Shown piece after piece: positions 49,510 through 62,392 of a DNA stretch of 64,000 nucleotides. Under the pieces are notes generated by a model. The model made no database searches. It worked only from the letters and a program-made list of their open reading frames with translations, and was not told where the DNA came from. The translations under genes and the position numbers were made by a program. How positions within the stretch are numbered: position 1 is the stretch's first letter; every line of letters begins with the position of its first letter. The stretch is from Manis javanica (Eukaryota > Chordata > Mammalia > Pholidota > Manidae), in NCBI RefSeq assembly GCF_040802235.1, contig NC_133166.1, positions 4,836,001-4,900,000 on the forward strand, in the 5' to 3' direction.

Positions 49510-51170
49510 GGAGGAAGAACAGAAGCAGTTAGCATTCATGTGGGATACCCAAAAGTACACATCCACACTCTTGCCTCAACATTATGTTTACATTAATGAT
49601 GCTGTCACAATACCTTCTGAAGGATGCTGGGCCATCTGGACACTAAGGACTATAGACTGTAGGACTTCATTATTAACTTTAACATCATTCTAAAACCTAA
49701 TGAGCAAGAAGTGCTAAGGCTTGGAAAGGTTGTACTCCAGAGAGTGAAAGATAAATGCCATAAATGATTCAGAGGCTTCACACATTGTTTTTAGGTATCC
49801 AGTCATATGGAGGATGTCAGGACATCTCTTAAGCACCAATTAATGCATCTTGCATTTCTTATCAGTATGAAAGAAGCACAGAGGCTGGTAGGTTTTGAGT
49901 GGAATAATCTGACTCTTTATTAGTTGACAGAGAAGGCTGTTCTGCGGGGTGGGTCTAAAGCAAGAAAGGGCTCCCAAGTAGTTTGGGAATGGAGAACAAG
50001 CTCTTGGGCCAAATGACTTAGCAGATCCAATACTTAAAGACTCTCTAGTAGAGAAAAATGCCTTGTGGGACCTCTGGAAAGTTTTAATGGGAAAGTTGTG
50101 CTGCATATCCTTAAGATTCTGGAGCAAGGCTATGCCATCTGCAGCAGAAATCTGTACATTATTTTCAGAACAGCTCATCATGCTATTAAGCCCTGGTTGA
50201 GACAGAGCATCTAAGAAGTGGACAGCCTCTTGATCCAGCCCCTCTCCTTTAGAAATTATGCATGGGCACCAAACAGCTTGGTTTCCAAAGGTTAATCAAG
50301 CTACTGTTGCTATTGAGTGATCTGCTTACAATAGAGACCAAAGCTGAGATCCTGAGGTGACACCATTCCTCAAGAAGACCAACCAGCTTCTTGGTGGCAA
50401 TTACATCAGGCCCCTTACACCTTGGAAAGGGCAATGTTTTTCCTTACCAAATGGGTATGTACTCCATGGGTTTGCCTTTCCTGCCTGTAGGGCCTTGGAG
50501 TGAGGGCACACAGATGGACTGATTCACTGACATGGTGTCCTGATTAGTAGTAAAAGAATCTACCCTACAGCAGCGGACTATGGCAGTGGGGGCATGACCA
50601 TGCTGCCCATTGGTCCTACCGCATACAGAACCACCTGGAAGATGACAACCCGAGAGGCTTCTTGAAGGCACACTGAGGCATCAGCTTGGAAATTATATGC
50701 TGTGAGGATGGGGTGCCAATCTTCAGGATATGATATAAACTTCAAACCAATGGCCATTATATGCTACTGTGTTTCCAATAGGTGGAATGCATGGATCTGA
50801 GGGAAAAAAGGCAGGATGTAGGAGTGGCTCCATTCTCTATCACTTCAGTTGATCCACAGATTGTAGAATTTGTGCCTGCCTTCTGTCTCTGTATCTTTAG
50901 GTTCTGTTGGTCTCACAGGGGCAATGCCACCAAGAGACCTGTAAGAGGCTCAGTAAACTTAAAGCTTTATTGGCACCTAGTCACTGTGGGCTCCTTGGGC
51001 TGACAGATCAGAGGCACAGAAAAGAGGCACTATACTGGCAGAGGTAACTCATGAAGAGGTAAGACAACTGCTACATAATGGAGGCAGTGGAGTATATGAA
51101 GTGCCAGCTGGTGGGGAGGGGAATCTAGAATGGGCAATGAGATAATGAGTTGCAGTTAAGTCCTTGAGAC
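49510..51170 (+). mobile_element. ERV-L / ERV16-like endogenous retrovirus pol remnant
   Basis: Plus-strand sequence resembling class III (ERV-L) pol. The RT-like start near 49525 has a CAGTTAGCATTCATGTGGGA motif and CTCTTGCCTCAACATTATG. The end of pol near 50820-51110 includes TTTGTGCCTGCCTTCTGTCT and CTACATAATGGAGGCAGTGG. Open frames are broken by many stops and shifts, so this is an inactive fossil inside a DEUP1 intron. Exact family and gene borders need a library search. Confidence 0.6.
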
Positions 51171-51770
51171 CAAGTGCAGCATTTAGGGCTATACTTTGTG
51201 CCACTGACCCTCTTCTTACAAGTTTCCCCAGAAAGTATGCCAGCCAGAGTCTTGGAGAAGCTGTACTTGAATGGAATGAACATGAAAAGAACATGGATCT
51301 GTCAACAGGTGGCCCCTAGGGGATGCAGTGGGTGCCCTACCCAAGTGCCCTTCACTAGGTTAGTACATCTGTGCTTGGCTGCTTTGGGTGTGGCTGCTTA
51401 TAGCTCGCAGCTAGCCACTTCTCCAGAGACCTGCCTTTGGCCAAACTGGAGCCTCCTGCCTCATCTGGAAGTTGCAAACCCCCTCAACCCATCCGCTCTC
51501 CTCTCAGAGACAATGACTGGTTAATGCAAGTACACAAAAAGCCAGACTTATTGTCTCCAGGGAAACCAACTCTTCCGCAATTTGTGCTCCAAGCTCCTGG
51601 GGAGATCAAGCTAAACTAATCTCTAGCTGAGACCTCTTCCTTGTTTAGCTTTCCTCCCCTCTCCTAGACTGCTTGCCTCACTGCTGCTGTTGAGAATATT
51701 CCCTCAATAAATTGCTTTCACAAGCATCTCCACCTCAAGTTCAGGAAGCCTGACCTCAGACAGATGACTT
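51171..51770 (+). mobile_element. Likely 3' LTR of the ERV-L/ERV16-like remnant
   Basis: Directly downstream of the pol remnant and in the same orientation. An AATAAA at about 51706 is followed by a CACAAGCATCTCCACCTCAA motif and an end near GCCTGACCTCAGACA, as in the R-U5 end of LTR16-type LTRs. The 5' boundary of the LTR is uncertain, and no second (5') LTR is recognised upstream, so the provirus is truncated. Confidence 0.5.
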
Positions 51771-52559
51771 CCTAGATTCTGGCTTGAGTGACTGGGTGAC
51801 ATCGATGCCACTTATTGCAAGAGGGAAAACAGAAAAGGAGCCCATGGATAAGATCTTATTTATTTTTGACAGATTCTGGCAGAGTATATTTTCAATAAAA
51901 TTTTTGAATTAACATATGAATGAGGGAAATGCTTTTGATTCTGCAGAACGCTTGGGACTCAGATTGCCAAGTAGAAAGTGGCATAGATCAGTCTAGATCT
52001 CATAAGATAGGTCTGGGTCAGAGATACATATTTGGAAGTTATAAATAATAATTAAAGCTGTGAGTCCAACTGATATCATCCAAGATATGCAAATAAATAC
52101 TTGGTATAACCCAGGCCTAAGCCATGCCTACCCCTGGGCTGCTGAATGCTGGGGAAGCCGGATGGAGGAGGAAGTACAGTACTGCAAAGCATGGCTCTCT
52201 TTCAATTCATGACCACATTCAAGCAGAACCACAGATGGTTAGTTCCACTGCCTGACCATTCTACTGTTCACCCTCGCAGGCACTTGCTCGTGGCCTTGAC
52301 TCTTACGTGGGAGCGCCTTCATCTCTCCACACCTGTTTGTACCTGTAGCCATATCCGAGGCCACGCTCTGTTTCAGAGACTCTTTCTTCTACCTGTACTG
52401 TGGATTCTATTCTTTGCCAGTTTCTGATGATTGTACCACTGCAAATGAATCTTGCCCCTCCCTGAGTTCCATCTCCTTTACCCTCAGACTTTCTTGTTCT
52501 CCCCAAGGACTCCCATTGGACCTGTAAATGTTATGGTCTAAGACTTTGCCTTGGAATAA

Positions 52560-53610
52560 TTTCTCTATTTCTGTTCTTTTAAGTATTCTCATCCAGTCCT
52601 GTAGATCGAAATATCTGCCAAATGCTGATTACTCCCATATTTTACTCCCAGCTCTGATCTCTCCCTTGAATATCAGATTCGCATATCCTAATGCCAATGT
52701 GATGTCTCATCTGCATGTCTAATGTACATTTTAAATTTAAATGTCCACCCTAGAAATCATGATTTTTCCCTCTAACCTTTCTCCTTCCCCTAGTATTTCA
52801 TGTCAGGAAGTGGTACTAGCTTCCACCCAATGCTCAGGATAAAATCCTCAGAGCCATCTTTGCGCCCTCTTTGCCTCACTCCCCATAAACACCCGTTGTC
52901 AGTTTGGTCTGCTTTCCAAAACATTTCCTGAATCCATGTTGCTCTACTTCCACTGCTGCCAAGCCCAGCCTCATCTCTTGTCTGGACTGAAATAGCCTGA
53001 TGATTGTTCTCCCCAATTCTACCTTTGCCTCTTTAACTAATTCTTTATTTTGCAGTCAAAAGGATCATTTAAAACAATTTTTAAACAGATCATGTACTCC
53101 CCCACTTGTGATTTTCCAGGGGCTTCCCAGCACTTTAAAATAAAATCCATATTCCTTCCCATGGCCTACAGTCTCTACACATCTGGATTTCCTCTGTCCC
53201 ATTTCATTCCATTCTCTCTTCCCTAAGTTCTAGACCCCACCCCCCACCCTGTCTTGGTTCTCAAACTTAGCAAACTTACAGATGTGCACCAGTAGTTTCC
53301 TCTGCCTGAAACCTTATTCTTCCAGATGTTTGTGAAGCTGGATCTTTTTTTTTTTTTGTTATTAAATGTTCGACTTAAACTCAACTTAAACGTTCCCTCC
53401 TCGGGGATCATTTTCCTGGGCTCTCAGCCTGAAGCAATTCCCACACACCCATCACTTCCTTCATGTGTGCCTGCTTAGCTGAGAACTAACAGCAACTAGT
53501 GATCCTAAAATCATCTGCTATTAGGACAATGGCATATTTAGCCACTTATCCCTCTTTTATTTCTCTTGTTTGACTGGAGTATGTGCTTACTTTGGAGTCC
53601 TGAAAGTTGA
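52560..53610 (+). mobile_element. Long L2 (LINE-2) remnant, sense
   Basis: The plus strand follows the L2 3' half: ACTCCCAGCTCTGATCTCTC, then the GGAATGGC-like C-terminal reverse transcriptase spacer. Later come ATTTTCCAGGGGCTTCCCAG with TAAAATCCATATTCCTT, GTCTCTACACATCTGGATTT and CCTCCTCGGGGATCATTTTC. A poly-T tract (53345-53358) interrupts it. Ancient and non-coding. Confidence 0.65.
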
Positions 53611-53949
53611 GATGAACACAAGGGAGTATTTCAGGGCTTTAGAGATCTGTAAAACCTCAAAAGTTAAGTTTTAAGTTTTCTTCTTCCACAACAGCTTAAA
53701 TCTTATTTCCAGTCTCTACCAGGAGAAGGTGAAAGAGTCGAAGAAAAGCAGAACAGAACTCATACTCTGTCCAGTTTAAAATTTTTCTGTGTTTGCTTGT
53801 TATTTTTTAGAAGATGTATGCAATATTAGTATATTATGGAGAGGCACCGAAAAATGACATAATATATTTTGAATACAAATGATGGTAATTGCTAAGAGTA
53901 CTGCTACTTATTTTCTGAATTGAAAAATTACATACCTTTAAAAAAGTGT

Positions 53950-55995
53950 GATTATTATGGTCAATAAATTAAATCACAAGATAGAAAATTTCATCAGAGA
54001 GCTAGAAACTGTAAAAAAGAATCAAGTGAAAATTCAAGAACTGAAAAATATTAAAACTAAAATTAACCAATATGAGGCTACTTCCTCAAGACTGGGAGAG
54101 TTGCTCTTTTTATCTTTTACATAAAGACCAACACAGGGAGTCAAGGAAAATGAGGAAACAGAAGAATATGAAACTAAGAACCCTTCCTACCTGTTTTTTT
54201 GGGTCAGTATAATTTAATACCGAAGCCTGACAAGGACAACAAAGGAACATTACAGGCTAATCACTCCTGTGAACACAAAGCAAAAATTCTAAACTAATGT
54301 GAACAGATCAAATCCAGTGATCAAGCAGGGTTTATTCCAATTAAGTCAATTAACCAAAGTTAGATTAATGATATAAAATCAAGAAAAAACATCACATTAA
54401 CAAAGGAAAGGAGAAAAATTATATGGTTACTTTAATAGAGCCAGAAAAAGAATTTGATAAAATTCAATATCAAGTCATGAAAATAAATTTAGCAATCCAG
54501 GAATAAAAGGGAACTTCTTTAATCTTTTAAAAAGAATCTACAAAATATCTACAGCAACTATCATACACAATGTTAGCATATTGAATGCTTTCCCTTTGCA
54601 ATGAAGAATGAAAGAAGGATGCTGGAAATACCACTTCTACTAAACATATACAGGAGGTTGCAATAAGAACAATAAGGTAAGGGAAATTTTAAAAGGTATG
54701 AAGATTTGGAAGTAGAAAATCAAGCTCATTATTTTGATTCTGAATATAGAAAATCCAAAAGAATCTACAGGACTGTAATACATGTGCAAGTTCAGTTGAA
54801 TATTTCCAAAGGGACTGAGAATCCTACCTTACACCCTGTGCAAAAATTAATTCCAAGTGCAGATCTAAATATGAAAAGCAAAGAGCCAAAGCTTCTAGAA
54901 GATAACATAAGATAATTTTATAACTTTGTGACAGGACAAGTTTAAACAGGACACCAAAAACATTAACCATAAAGAAAAAAATTCATAAGTTCAAATGAAA
55001 ATGTATTAAAATTCAGAACTTCTGGCCATCAAAAGATACCACTAAGTAAAGATGCAAGTTAAGAGTGGGAGAAGATATTTGCAATACATATCATCAACAA
55101 AGGGCCTATATCCAGAATATATAAAGAACTCCTACATACCAATAAGAATAAAGACTATTCAGTAGAAAATTAGGCAAGGAAATTGAACACTTTACAAAGG
55201 AGGATTATCAAAATGGCCAAGAAGTACGTGAAAATGTATTCAACCTTATTAAGCACCAGAGAAATAAGAATTAAAACCACAATAAGATGTTAGTACACAC
55301 TGACCATAAAAGCTAAAATTTAAGACTAGTAATACCAGAAGGTACTGGAAAGAATGTAGGATAAGGAGAGCATTCAGACACTACTTGTTGGGGTATTAAC
55401 CATCTCAGTTAGGAAAACAGCTTGACAGTACCTTCTAAAGCTACCTTATGGGTATCCTAGGACCTAACAATTCCATTCTTAGGAAATATGTATACATGTG
55501 TACCAAAAGGCACATACAAGAATGTTTTTAGTAGTGTTATTTGTAATTGCCCTAAACAGGAAATAACTGAAATGCCCAGTCAGCAGTAGCCTGAATAAGT
55601 TGTAATATCAGTCTATGTGTATCTATATACAATGGAATACTATAGAGAAACAAAAACAGATAAAACTACCACTACATACAACAATGTAGATAATGAACTC
55701 AGAAACAATGTTGAGCAAAAGAAGCCAGACATAAAAGAACACACAGAGTATGATGCTATTCATATAAAATTTACAGATGGCCACAACTAATTTATGATAT
55801 TTGAAGTCAGGACAGTGGTTACCCTGGGAGCAAGTGAGAGAGTGCCTGGAGGGGACGTGAAGGGAGTGCTGCTAATGTTCTGTTTATTACCTGTGTGGTA
55901 GTTACAGCGATGTGTTCCCTTTGCGATAATTCATCAGGCTGTCCAATTCTGATCTGGGCATGTTTCTGTATGTATGTCAGAGACAGTAAAAAAGA
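53950..55995 (+). mobile_element. Ancient sense L1 remnant in the last DEUP1 intron
   Basis: Decayed plus-strand L1. The RT landmarks are a QAGFIP-type block near 54325 and EKEFDKIQYQ near 54445. The 3' part includes the TATAAAGAACTCCTACATAC motif near 55120 and the ACAATGGAATACTATAGAG motif near 55632. It ends in an A/T tract near 55990. Many stops. It lies about 350 bases from the 115-base exon. Confidence 0.7.
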
Positions 55996-56019
55996 TTTTT
56001 TTTTTTTAAACTAGCACAA

Positions 56020-56155
56020 AAGATCACTTGTAGTTCTTTAAAAATACAGATCCTTGAGGACTCATGGAATGTCCAGGGCTGAGTTCCAAGCACTTGAACT
56101 TTTAAAAAGCACCACCAGTACTTCTAGCGTGCACTAGAGGTGAAAAACCACGGAT
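56020..56155. mobile_element. MER20-like hAT fragment
   Basis: The tract has the typical body of this element class: AAAATACAGATCCTTGAGG, a GGGCTGAGTTCCAAGC motif, an aligned TTTTAAAAAGCACC segment and a degraded terminal repeat near 56150. It is decayed, and assignment to MER20 rather than a related hAT family is uncertain. It lies about 190 bases from the 115-base DEUP1 exon. Confidence 0.4.
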
Positions 56156-56345
56156 TGAAATGCTTCGTGGAACATCACCAATCTCTCTTCCTACCATAGA
56201 TAGGTATGGCCAAGAGACTCACAGGCCCATCTTGGGGTCCTAGTCAAGGAACAACATTTTTTAAAACAACTATGTACACACCAGTGTATCAGTAAGAGTA
56301 AGCACCCCTTAAAGGAAAAAATATAATCAGTAGCCAGCAACTCAC

Positions 56346-56460
56346 CAATGGGAATAGTTCATCATCACCAACCAAAGGACTTGTCATTTCTTTGGTTTGA
56401 AATGGCAAAGGCGGCGACAGGGGCGTTGTGCTTCTGTTCGGCTGGCGATCTCGGCTGAGC
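56346..56460 (-). CDS. DEUP1: DEUP1 coding exon, penultimate
   Basis: A 115-base exon lies between a clear acceptor (TCTCTTTCAG, AG at 56462-56461) and a GTGAG donor (56345-56341). Its first base completes the Arg codon split from the upstream exon. The other 38 codons read LSRDRQPNRSTTPLSPPLPF, then a KEMTSPLV motif and an acidic GDDELFPL end. It is proline- and serine-rich and probably disordered, linking two helical regions. It matches my recollection of the human DEUP1 segment well, including the KEMTSPLV core. It ends on a codon boundary and joins the last exon in frame. It is too short to appear as a long open frame and was found by splice-site reading. Confidence 0.92.
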
Positions 56461-59400
56461 CTGAAAGAGAAGAAATGGTTGTTCTAGTTGGCAAGGACAC
56501 GTGCTTGATTAGGTAGCTAAGGATTTCTATTTCTGGATGTCTAACTTGGGGGAAAACACAACATGTTTGGGCTTGTTATCTGGGTATTTCTTTGAAGATA
56601 ATTTTCCTGATGAGTTATTTCTACTCCACTTAAAGGACTTAAAACAATTAATAGTGAAGCAGAAAACTGTATAATTGTTAGAAATATTCTCCTATTTGTA
56701 CTGCTTCTCTTTCTGCATTTTACTTTTATATCTGTTTGCCACTTAATTAAAACACATGAAACCAGTCTGAGAAAAATCTCAGAACAGCTAACACTGCTGC
56801 CCTTGACAGTTCTAAGTAGTTACTCTTTTTCTATTCTCTAGTTTACTTAACCTCCCTGACTTTTCTTAAAAGAACCATATTTTTTGATGCTAGAACAAGT
56901 CTCTGTGTAACAATGATTCTGATTTCTATAGGGCTTGGTAATTTACGTTTTCAGTTTACATCATCTCCTTAAGTTACTTCACACTGAGTTGTATGGCCTT
57001 GACCAGGTGACTATATCTGTCTGAGACTTTCATTTTTCATGTATATAAACGGTTGTGATGATAACTGAACTCCACAGTTTGGATGGAAGGCACAATACAG
57101 AATTTGTGCTATAATATAGGGTAGAAGATGAGACTAAATAAAATACCATTGATACTTAAGATTTTGGTATGCTGACTAATCAAATGAATAATAAAAACAA
57201 AGGAACAAACCTAGTTTACTCTAAAATTTTCACAAAAAGGTCTTAATAGCATGGGCTGTTTGGGACTAAATAAATACCTTTCTGAATGTTAATTCATGAA
57301 AATGGGGTTGAAACTGAATCAAAATCATCAAAGACAATGAAAATATAAAACTCCCTTCAATTTAAAAATACTTATTTATTTTTACTAATGATTCAAGTCC
57401 TCCACAGGCATTGATTAACCATTTTCAAAGTCTTCATAGTTTAATTTCACACATTTCAAAAAATTTTTACATTATTTTTCTCTGCTCTTATCCAAAGACT
57501 GCCTATGTAGATTTGTTTCTTATTATGTAAACATCTTCAAAGCTGTGCATACAAATAGCAATAAAAGTTAAATGAGGCATCTGTAAATTAGTACAAAAAA
57601 ACAAACAACATGTTTTCCATTTTTACTTATCTTGAAATATATCTTTTTTAAATCCATTCTCCCAATCCATAATTACCATGGAAACAGAAAAGCAAATTAA
57701 ACTGAAATAACATGGTTTATGATGTGTACAATAAGTTGAAACATCTCACAGTTCAAATAGAATTATAACAATTGCATAGTACATCTGCACAGAATATTCA
57801 GCTGAACCTTTTAATTTGAGTGAGGTTACCATCTATACTTCAAAGCACAGTGGAAAAATTAGATAATTATAGAAGTGATTCAAGAAATCTCTTTCTCGGT
57901 AATCTCAATTATACAGAGATTTCAGGGAAAGTATGATTTTCCCTAAATTATCTAAATAATTATCTCAATCATCCATTTTGCTTTGGATGTATAGAAGCAG
58001 TCTTATGGTATTAATTACTAAAATTTATATATGAACAAATTCTTTTTATTGTAAGATCAATAAAATGTAGATATTGGAAGGGAAGACCACATTATGAAGT
58101 AAAGTACTTTGTTTTAAATCATCTTTATATCTGACAATTTCTTCTCCTAGAATATAACTATTCAAATACTTCATAAAAACACCTTGCAAAAAATGCTAAG
58201 TGTATCAATTTAAAAGCTATCTTCAAAGTTATTTCAGAATGCTTTCAATACCCCCTCACAAGCTGGTCTGTTCAGGTAGCTTTTTCACAGGCCCTATTCC
58301 ATGGCCTCTGCCCACTTTTGCCAGGAGGGTAGGAGCTGGTGGCTTTCTTGGGGACCCAAACCCTAGTCACTTGAGATATGAGTCATTTATCTGCACAACT
58401 TTCAGAATTATCTGATTGTACAGCCGGTCTTGGCCCTCCATTAATTTTCCCTGGACTATAGAGTAGTGGCCTCAGGGGGGAACAGGATCTCTTTACAAAC
58501 TATGCTAATTTACCTGCTTCCAACCTCACCTTCTAACACGCACATAATGCTCCCTCTTCTATGACCTATTCGTTATTTCCTGGCCTAGAATTGTTCATCC
58601 TGCAAGTTTTTCTCCTTATTGAATAACACCATGGTACAAAATTCGCTTCTAGATGATGATTCCTTGACAAAGGATCCTGTGACAGTGGTTATGACAAACC
58701 TACTGACTGTGATTTTTTTAGGATTAGAAACTTTTGATTTACTAACTACATGTAAAGCAATTTTAGTGTTTAATGTTTGTGATTTCTAAAATCTTTCCAA
58801 TGCATGACGTAACTTAAAACCAAACATTCATTATTTTAAGTATGTACTGTAGGTAATGGTACAACTCCATTTATTAAAAATTGTCATTAAAATTAGTTAT
58901 GTATTAATCACTGTAGATACCACTATTCCAAACTAGCTTGTAAATTGTCCTTAAACTTCAAAACTTTAACTTTTAAAAACTTTAAGAGTATTCAGTATGT
59001 CCTCACCAAATTCAATTACATATCATTCATATATTTTTTTAAGTGCTGAATAACTTTCTTATTGGAAAGAAAATCCTTTGGAATATCATAAAATGCTTCA
59101 TAAGTGGAGAAGCATGACAAACGTCTGATCACTTCTAACAGGAGTAAAAAACAACAAAAATTGAGTTACTTCCAAATGGATAGATTATTTCAATAATGTA
59201 TTACACAAATCTCTCAGTTAAAAGCAGGAAGTGGCTAAAAATTAGACTACAGACTTTAAAATCTGTGGAACATTTATCTTTATATACTTGTACATAAAAG
59301 CTTTTTTCCTTCCTAAATAGTTTAAAAAGACCTTATTGCATTAGCCATTGATATGTAAATATGGCCTACACATTTTCTTATTATTTTATGCCTAACAAAT

Positions 59401-60086
59401 ACATATACATATATATTTGACTTCAGTGAGCTTGCTGTGAGGGAAATAAAGAATATTTTATTTTTCACTTGCTAAATTAATAGGTATGTGCTTTACAGTT
59501 CTCCACTGCTGAGTTCACAGTGTCCTTGCATCTCAACAACTCTTTCCCCATAGTGGGTTTTACATGGGTAATAATTTATTCAGAACATTTGAAATGCTGT
59601 TTCTTTTAAAAATCAGGTCACTGGAGAACACTGAAATCAGACAAGGCATTAAAACAAATTTAATGACACTTTCAACAAATGAAACTTCAGGACACAAGGT
59701 GTTGCAGCAGGGACAGAAGTGCAACCAGCTTATTAAGATAACCGTCCGCTGAGCATTTTGTCTCTTACCCTGCTTTCTGTGTCCCCTACTGTCTTGTTTT
59801 TGCTAGGCACTTTAATACATTCTGTACTTACCAACAAGAAGAAAAAAAGGGGCAACCCAAACAATAAAAATACTTTTTAAAAAGAATAAAAAGTAGACTT
59901 TTTGTTTAAATAACAACACCTGGTACCTTATCTAAGGCTAAGTTACTCCCAACAAGTAAGAACAGGAAACAATATTCTGTGCTGAATTGGTGCTCAGTAC
60001 AGACTAGTCCTCACTAGCAGACCCAGGAAGACCCTTTATAATACCTTTAGGGGCCTGCTGTTCTCTTACAATGAGAGAACTATATG

Positions 60087-60411
60087 CACCTGACTCTTGA
60101 AAAACACAGGGGTTGGGACACCAACCACTCATGCAGTTGAAAATCCACATCTTTCTGACTCCCCCCAAACTTAACTACTGATAGCCTACTGTCACATGCC
60201 TTACTTGTCACATGAACAGTCAATTAACGCATGGTCTGTATGTCATATGTATTATATACTGTATTCTTAAGATAAAGTGAGCTATAGAAAAAAAAACATT
60301 TTTTAAATAGTTACAAATCTCCAAAAAACTTTTCCAATATATTTATTTGAAAAAAATCCATGTATAAGTGGACCTGCTCAATTCTAAATCATGTTGTTCA
60401 AGGGTCAACTG
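60087..60411 (+). mobile_element. MER2-like Tigger-related DNA transposon
   Basis: About 325 bases start CACCTGACTCTTGA and end TTCAAGGGTCAACTG, the inverted termini of MER2. The diagnostic interior includes AACTTAACTACTGATAGCCT and a GTATTATATACTGTATTCTT tract. It is non-coding and old, inside a DEUP1 intron. Confidence 0.8.
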
Positions 60412-61104
60412 AACATGGGGTTGTGATTTGACGAATGGAGAAATGAATCCATAGGGTAGGGGTAGGAAAGCATTTTGTAAAGGGCTTATTCGATATTAAG
60501 ATATATTTTTATACCCAAATTGAGATTAGACCCCTTTTGGACAGATTTTCAGTTCTATCAGCCAGTCATCACAGGCAGTCACCATAACCCATATTCACTA
60601 CAGCCCATGGCTATGGCTCCGTGACCCCTTCCCCCCTCCCCGTACTGCCTTTGTGCACAATGCTCTGTCACCAACCCACCCCTCCACCAGGGTACTTTCT
60701 CAGGGTAGCAGGCAGTGTTCCCTCATCCCTTCCTTCACTACCTGAAGAGGTAATTGATTTAGCACTTTGGAACGGTTGCTATTTCTTACATCAGACTAGG
60801 ATATATCCTAATACACACAAGGCTGAGGTAGTGAAAATGGGAGTATGCTTTACTACATCCACTAGAAGGTCTGAGATGTTTTTTTAATACGTTCCATGGA
60901 TTTCTGGATTTATCTGCTTGAAGAACTGGGCATGCTTGGTTCCAGAGATGAGCCTCACATCACCCCTCCCCCACAGGGCTACCTTTAAGGAAATGTCAAA
61001 TTCAGCCATTCGTCTACCCACCAAAACATACTTTAGGCTCTGTGCGTTGTTGAAGTATTAGTATTACTATAAACACTAACAACTTTGGTAGTAATATTAA
61101 TAAG

Positions 61105-61265
61105 ATAATAATAATGGTTAACATTTATGGAACTATATGTTTTATATGAAACTATATGTTTTCTCCTATAAAAATCCTCCTCACAAAAAACCCATAATTA
61201 TTGTCCTTATTTGTCAGATGGGAAACTGAGGGTTACAAGGGTTAAATAAATTTCCCCCGGTTGTA
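61105..61265 (-). repeat. MIR-like fragment, antisense
   Basis: ATGGTTAACATTTATGGAAC, TTGTCAGATGGGAAACTGAG and GGGTTAAATAAATTTCCCCC. It also contains a short internal duplication of ACTATATGTTTT (61131 and 61151). Confidence 0.5.
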
Positions 61266-62195
61266 AATATTAATTGTTGTGTGAAAACAATATGTAAGGT
61301 TTTCATGCTCAGTATTATGAGCAAAGGTTGTTTTGGAGTTGGGTCTGGACCTGTTAATTCAGCATTTCAGCACCACAGAATGTTAATAAATCTGATATCA
61401 GTAAGTTTGGAGGATGTCCACACCGGACCCCTCTTTGGAAGCTCATGATGTATTATCAACATATTAATGGCTCTGGGATCTTAAAGCAAAGAAACTTGTT
61501 CTGTGGAACATTCCCCAAGATTGGAAAAATACTTTCACTGTTTTTTCAGGCCACCAGAGACAGTTTTTGACCCATAAGTAAATATTTTATTGAATTTGAA
61601 TAAGTTATGTGATTTTATGGTTGCTGTATTTGCTTAGGTTTTGAACTAAGACGTTTTGAAGAGGATGGGGATAATGTGGACAGCAGATACTGCTTTTCCA
61701 TATGCTTCTCTTCACTAAGAAAACCTCTCTTACCCATCCACAGATTCTTTCCCTGTGAAATGACCAAATTCATTTCCACTGTTGGAGTGTCAGTATAAAG
61801 TGTATATATTTTTGAAGTTAAGTCAGAAGCGACACTTCCTATTGTTTCTATTTTGTTTGAACAACATATGTATCATATAATCCAGTTTTTCTTCCCTATG
61901 ACTATGAATAAAAAATAAGATTACTTCTTTGTATATTTTGTGTGTCACATCAGCTTCTAAGAAGGGTCTGAAGTGAGTAACTAAAATTCACTCTACCCAT
62001 TTCACTGTTATATTTGGAAAGCTATTGAGAACACAGAATTTCATATAAAGCAATGTGTTCTATATTACTGCATTATCACTATAATAAAATTTAAACTGAA
62101 GAGAAAGTGCATAAAATTATAATTTAAACTATTTAAAAATAAATTTCAATTAAATGTTTATACATTCACGTCCATATAGAATGCAGTTAGCATAC

Positions 62196-62392
62196 CTATC
62201 TTCATCTTTTTCCATTTTTATTTGGCTGTGGTAGGCGTACCGTCCTGTTTCTTCACAGGTATTTTGATTAGCCCATGCTGATTTTACACTGGTATGGAGT
62301 TTTGCAAGATCGTTTTGGAGCCTTTCATTCTCATATTCCAGTTTGTTAACAGATGCATGCCTTGAATGTTCCCTGTTAGTGAAGCCCATACC
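62196..62392 (-). CDS. DEUP1: DEUP1 coding exon, third from 3' end
   Basis: On the minus strand, TTCTATTCTTTAG (acceptor AG at 62394-62393) precedes a 197-base open exon that ends AG/GTATGC (donor from 62195). It encodes 65 codons plus two bases, beginning GMGFTNREHSRH and containing KLEYENERLQNDLAKLH, a helical coiled-coil segment. I recognise this as the C-terminal third of DEUP1 (CCDC67), the CEP63 paralog that builds deuterosomes and recruits CEP152 for de novo centriole amplification in multiciliated cells. The two overhanging bases AG join the G of the next exon to give Arg, keeping frame. Earlier exons are not visible between 62393 and 64000 and should lie beyond the right edge. Confidence 0.92.

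Larger units (their letters stand above)
46901..56345 (-). other. DEUP1: Last DEUP1 intron
   Basis: A phase 0 intron of about 9.4 kb between the penultimate and last coding exons. It holds a CpG-rich patch (47333-47537), an antisense L1, an ERV-L-like remnant with LTR, an L2 and a sense L1, plus a MER20-like tract near the upstream exon at 56020. No additional coding exon was recognised. Confidence 0.75.
56461..62195 (-). other. DEUP1: DEUP1 intron
   Basis: This intron separates the 197-base and 115-base exons (phase 2). It is AT-rich and apart from a MER2 element (60087-60411) and a MIR-like tract (61105-61265) I see little repeat content and no extra exon. A short frame at 58200-58415 lacks splice signals or recognisable protein similarity. 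Confidence 0.7.

Noticed and set aside
60441..60900. Possible hAT-like element next to MER2
   Set aside because: Only a weak TTTTGTAAAGGGCTTATTC similarity; inverted termini are not visible.
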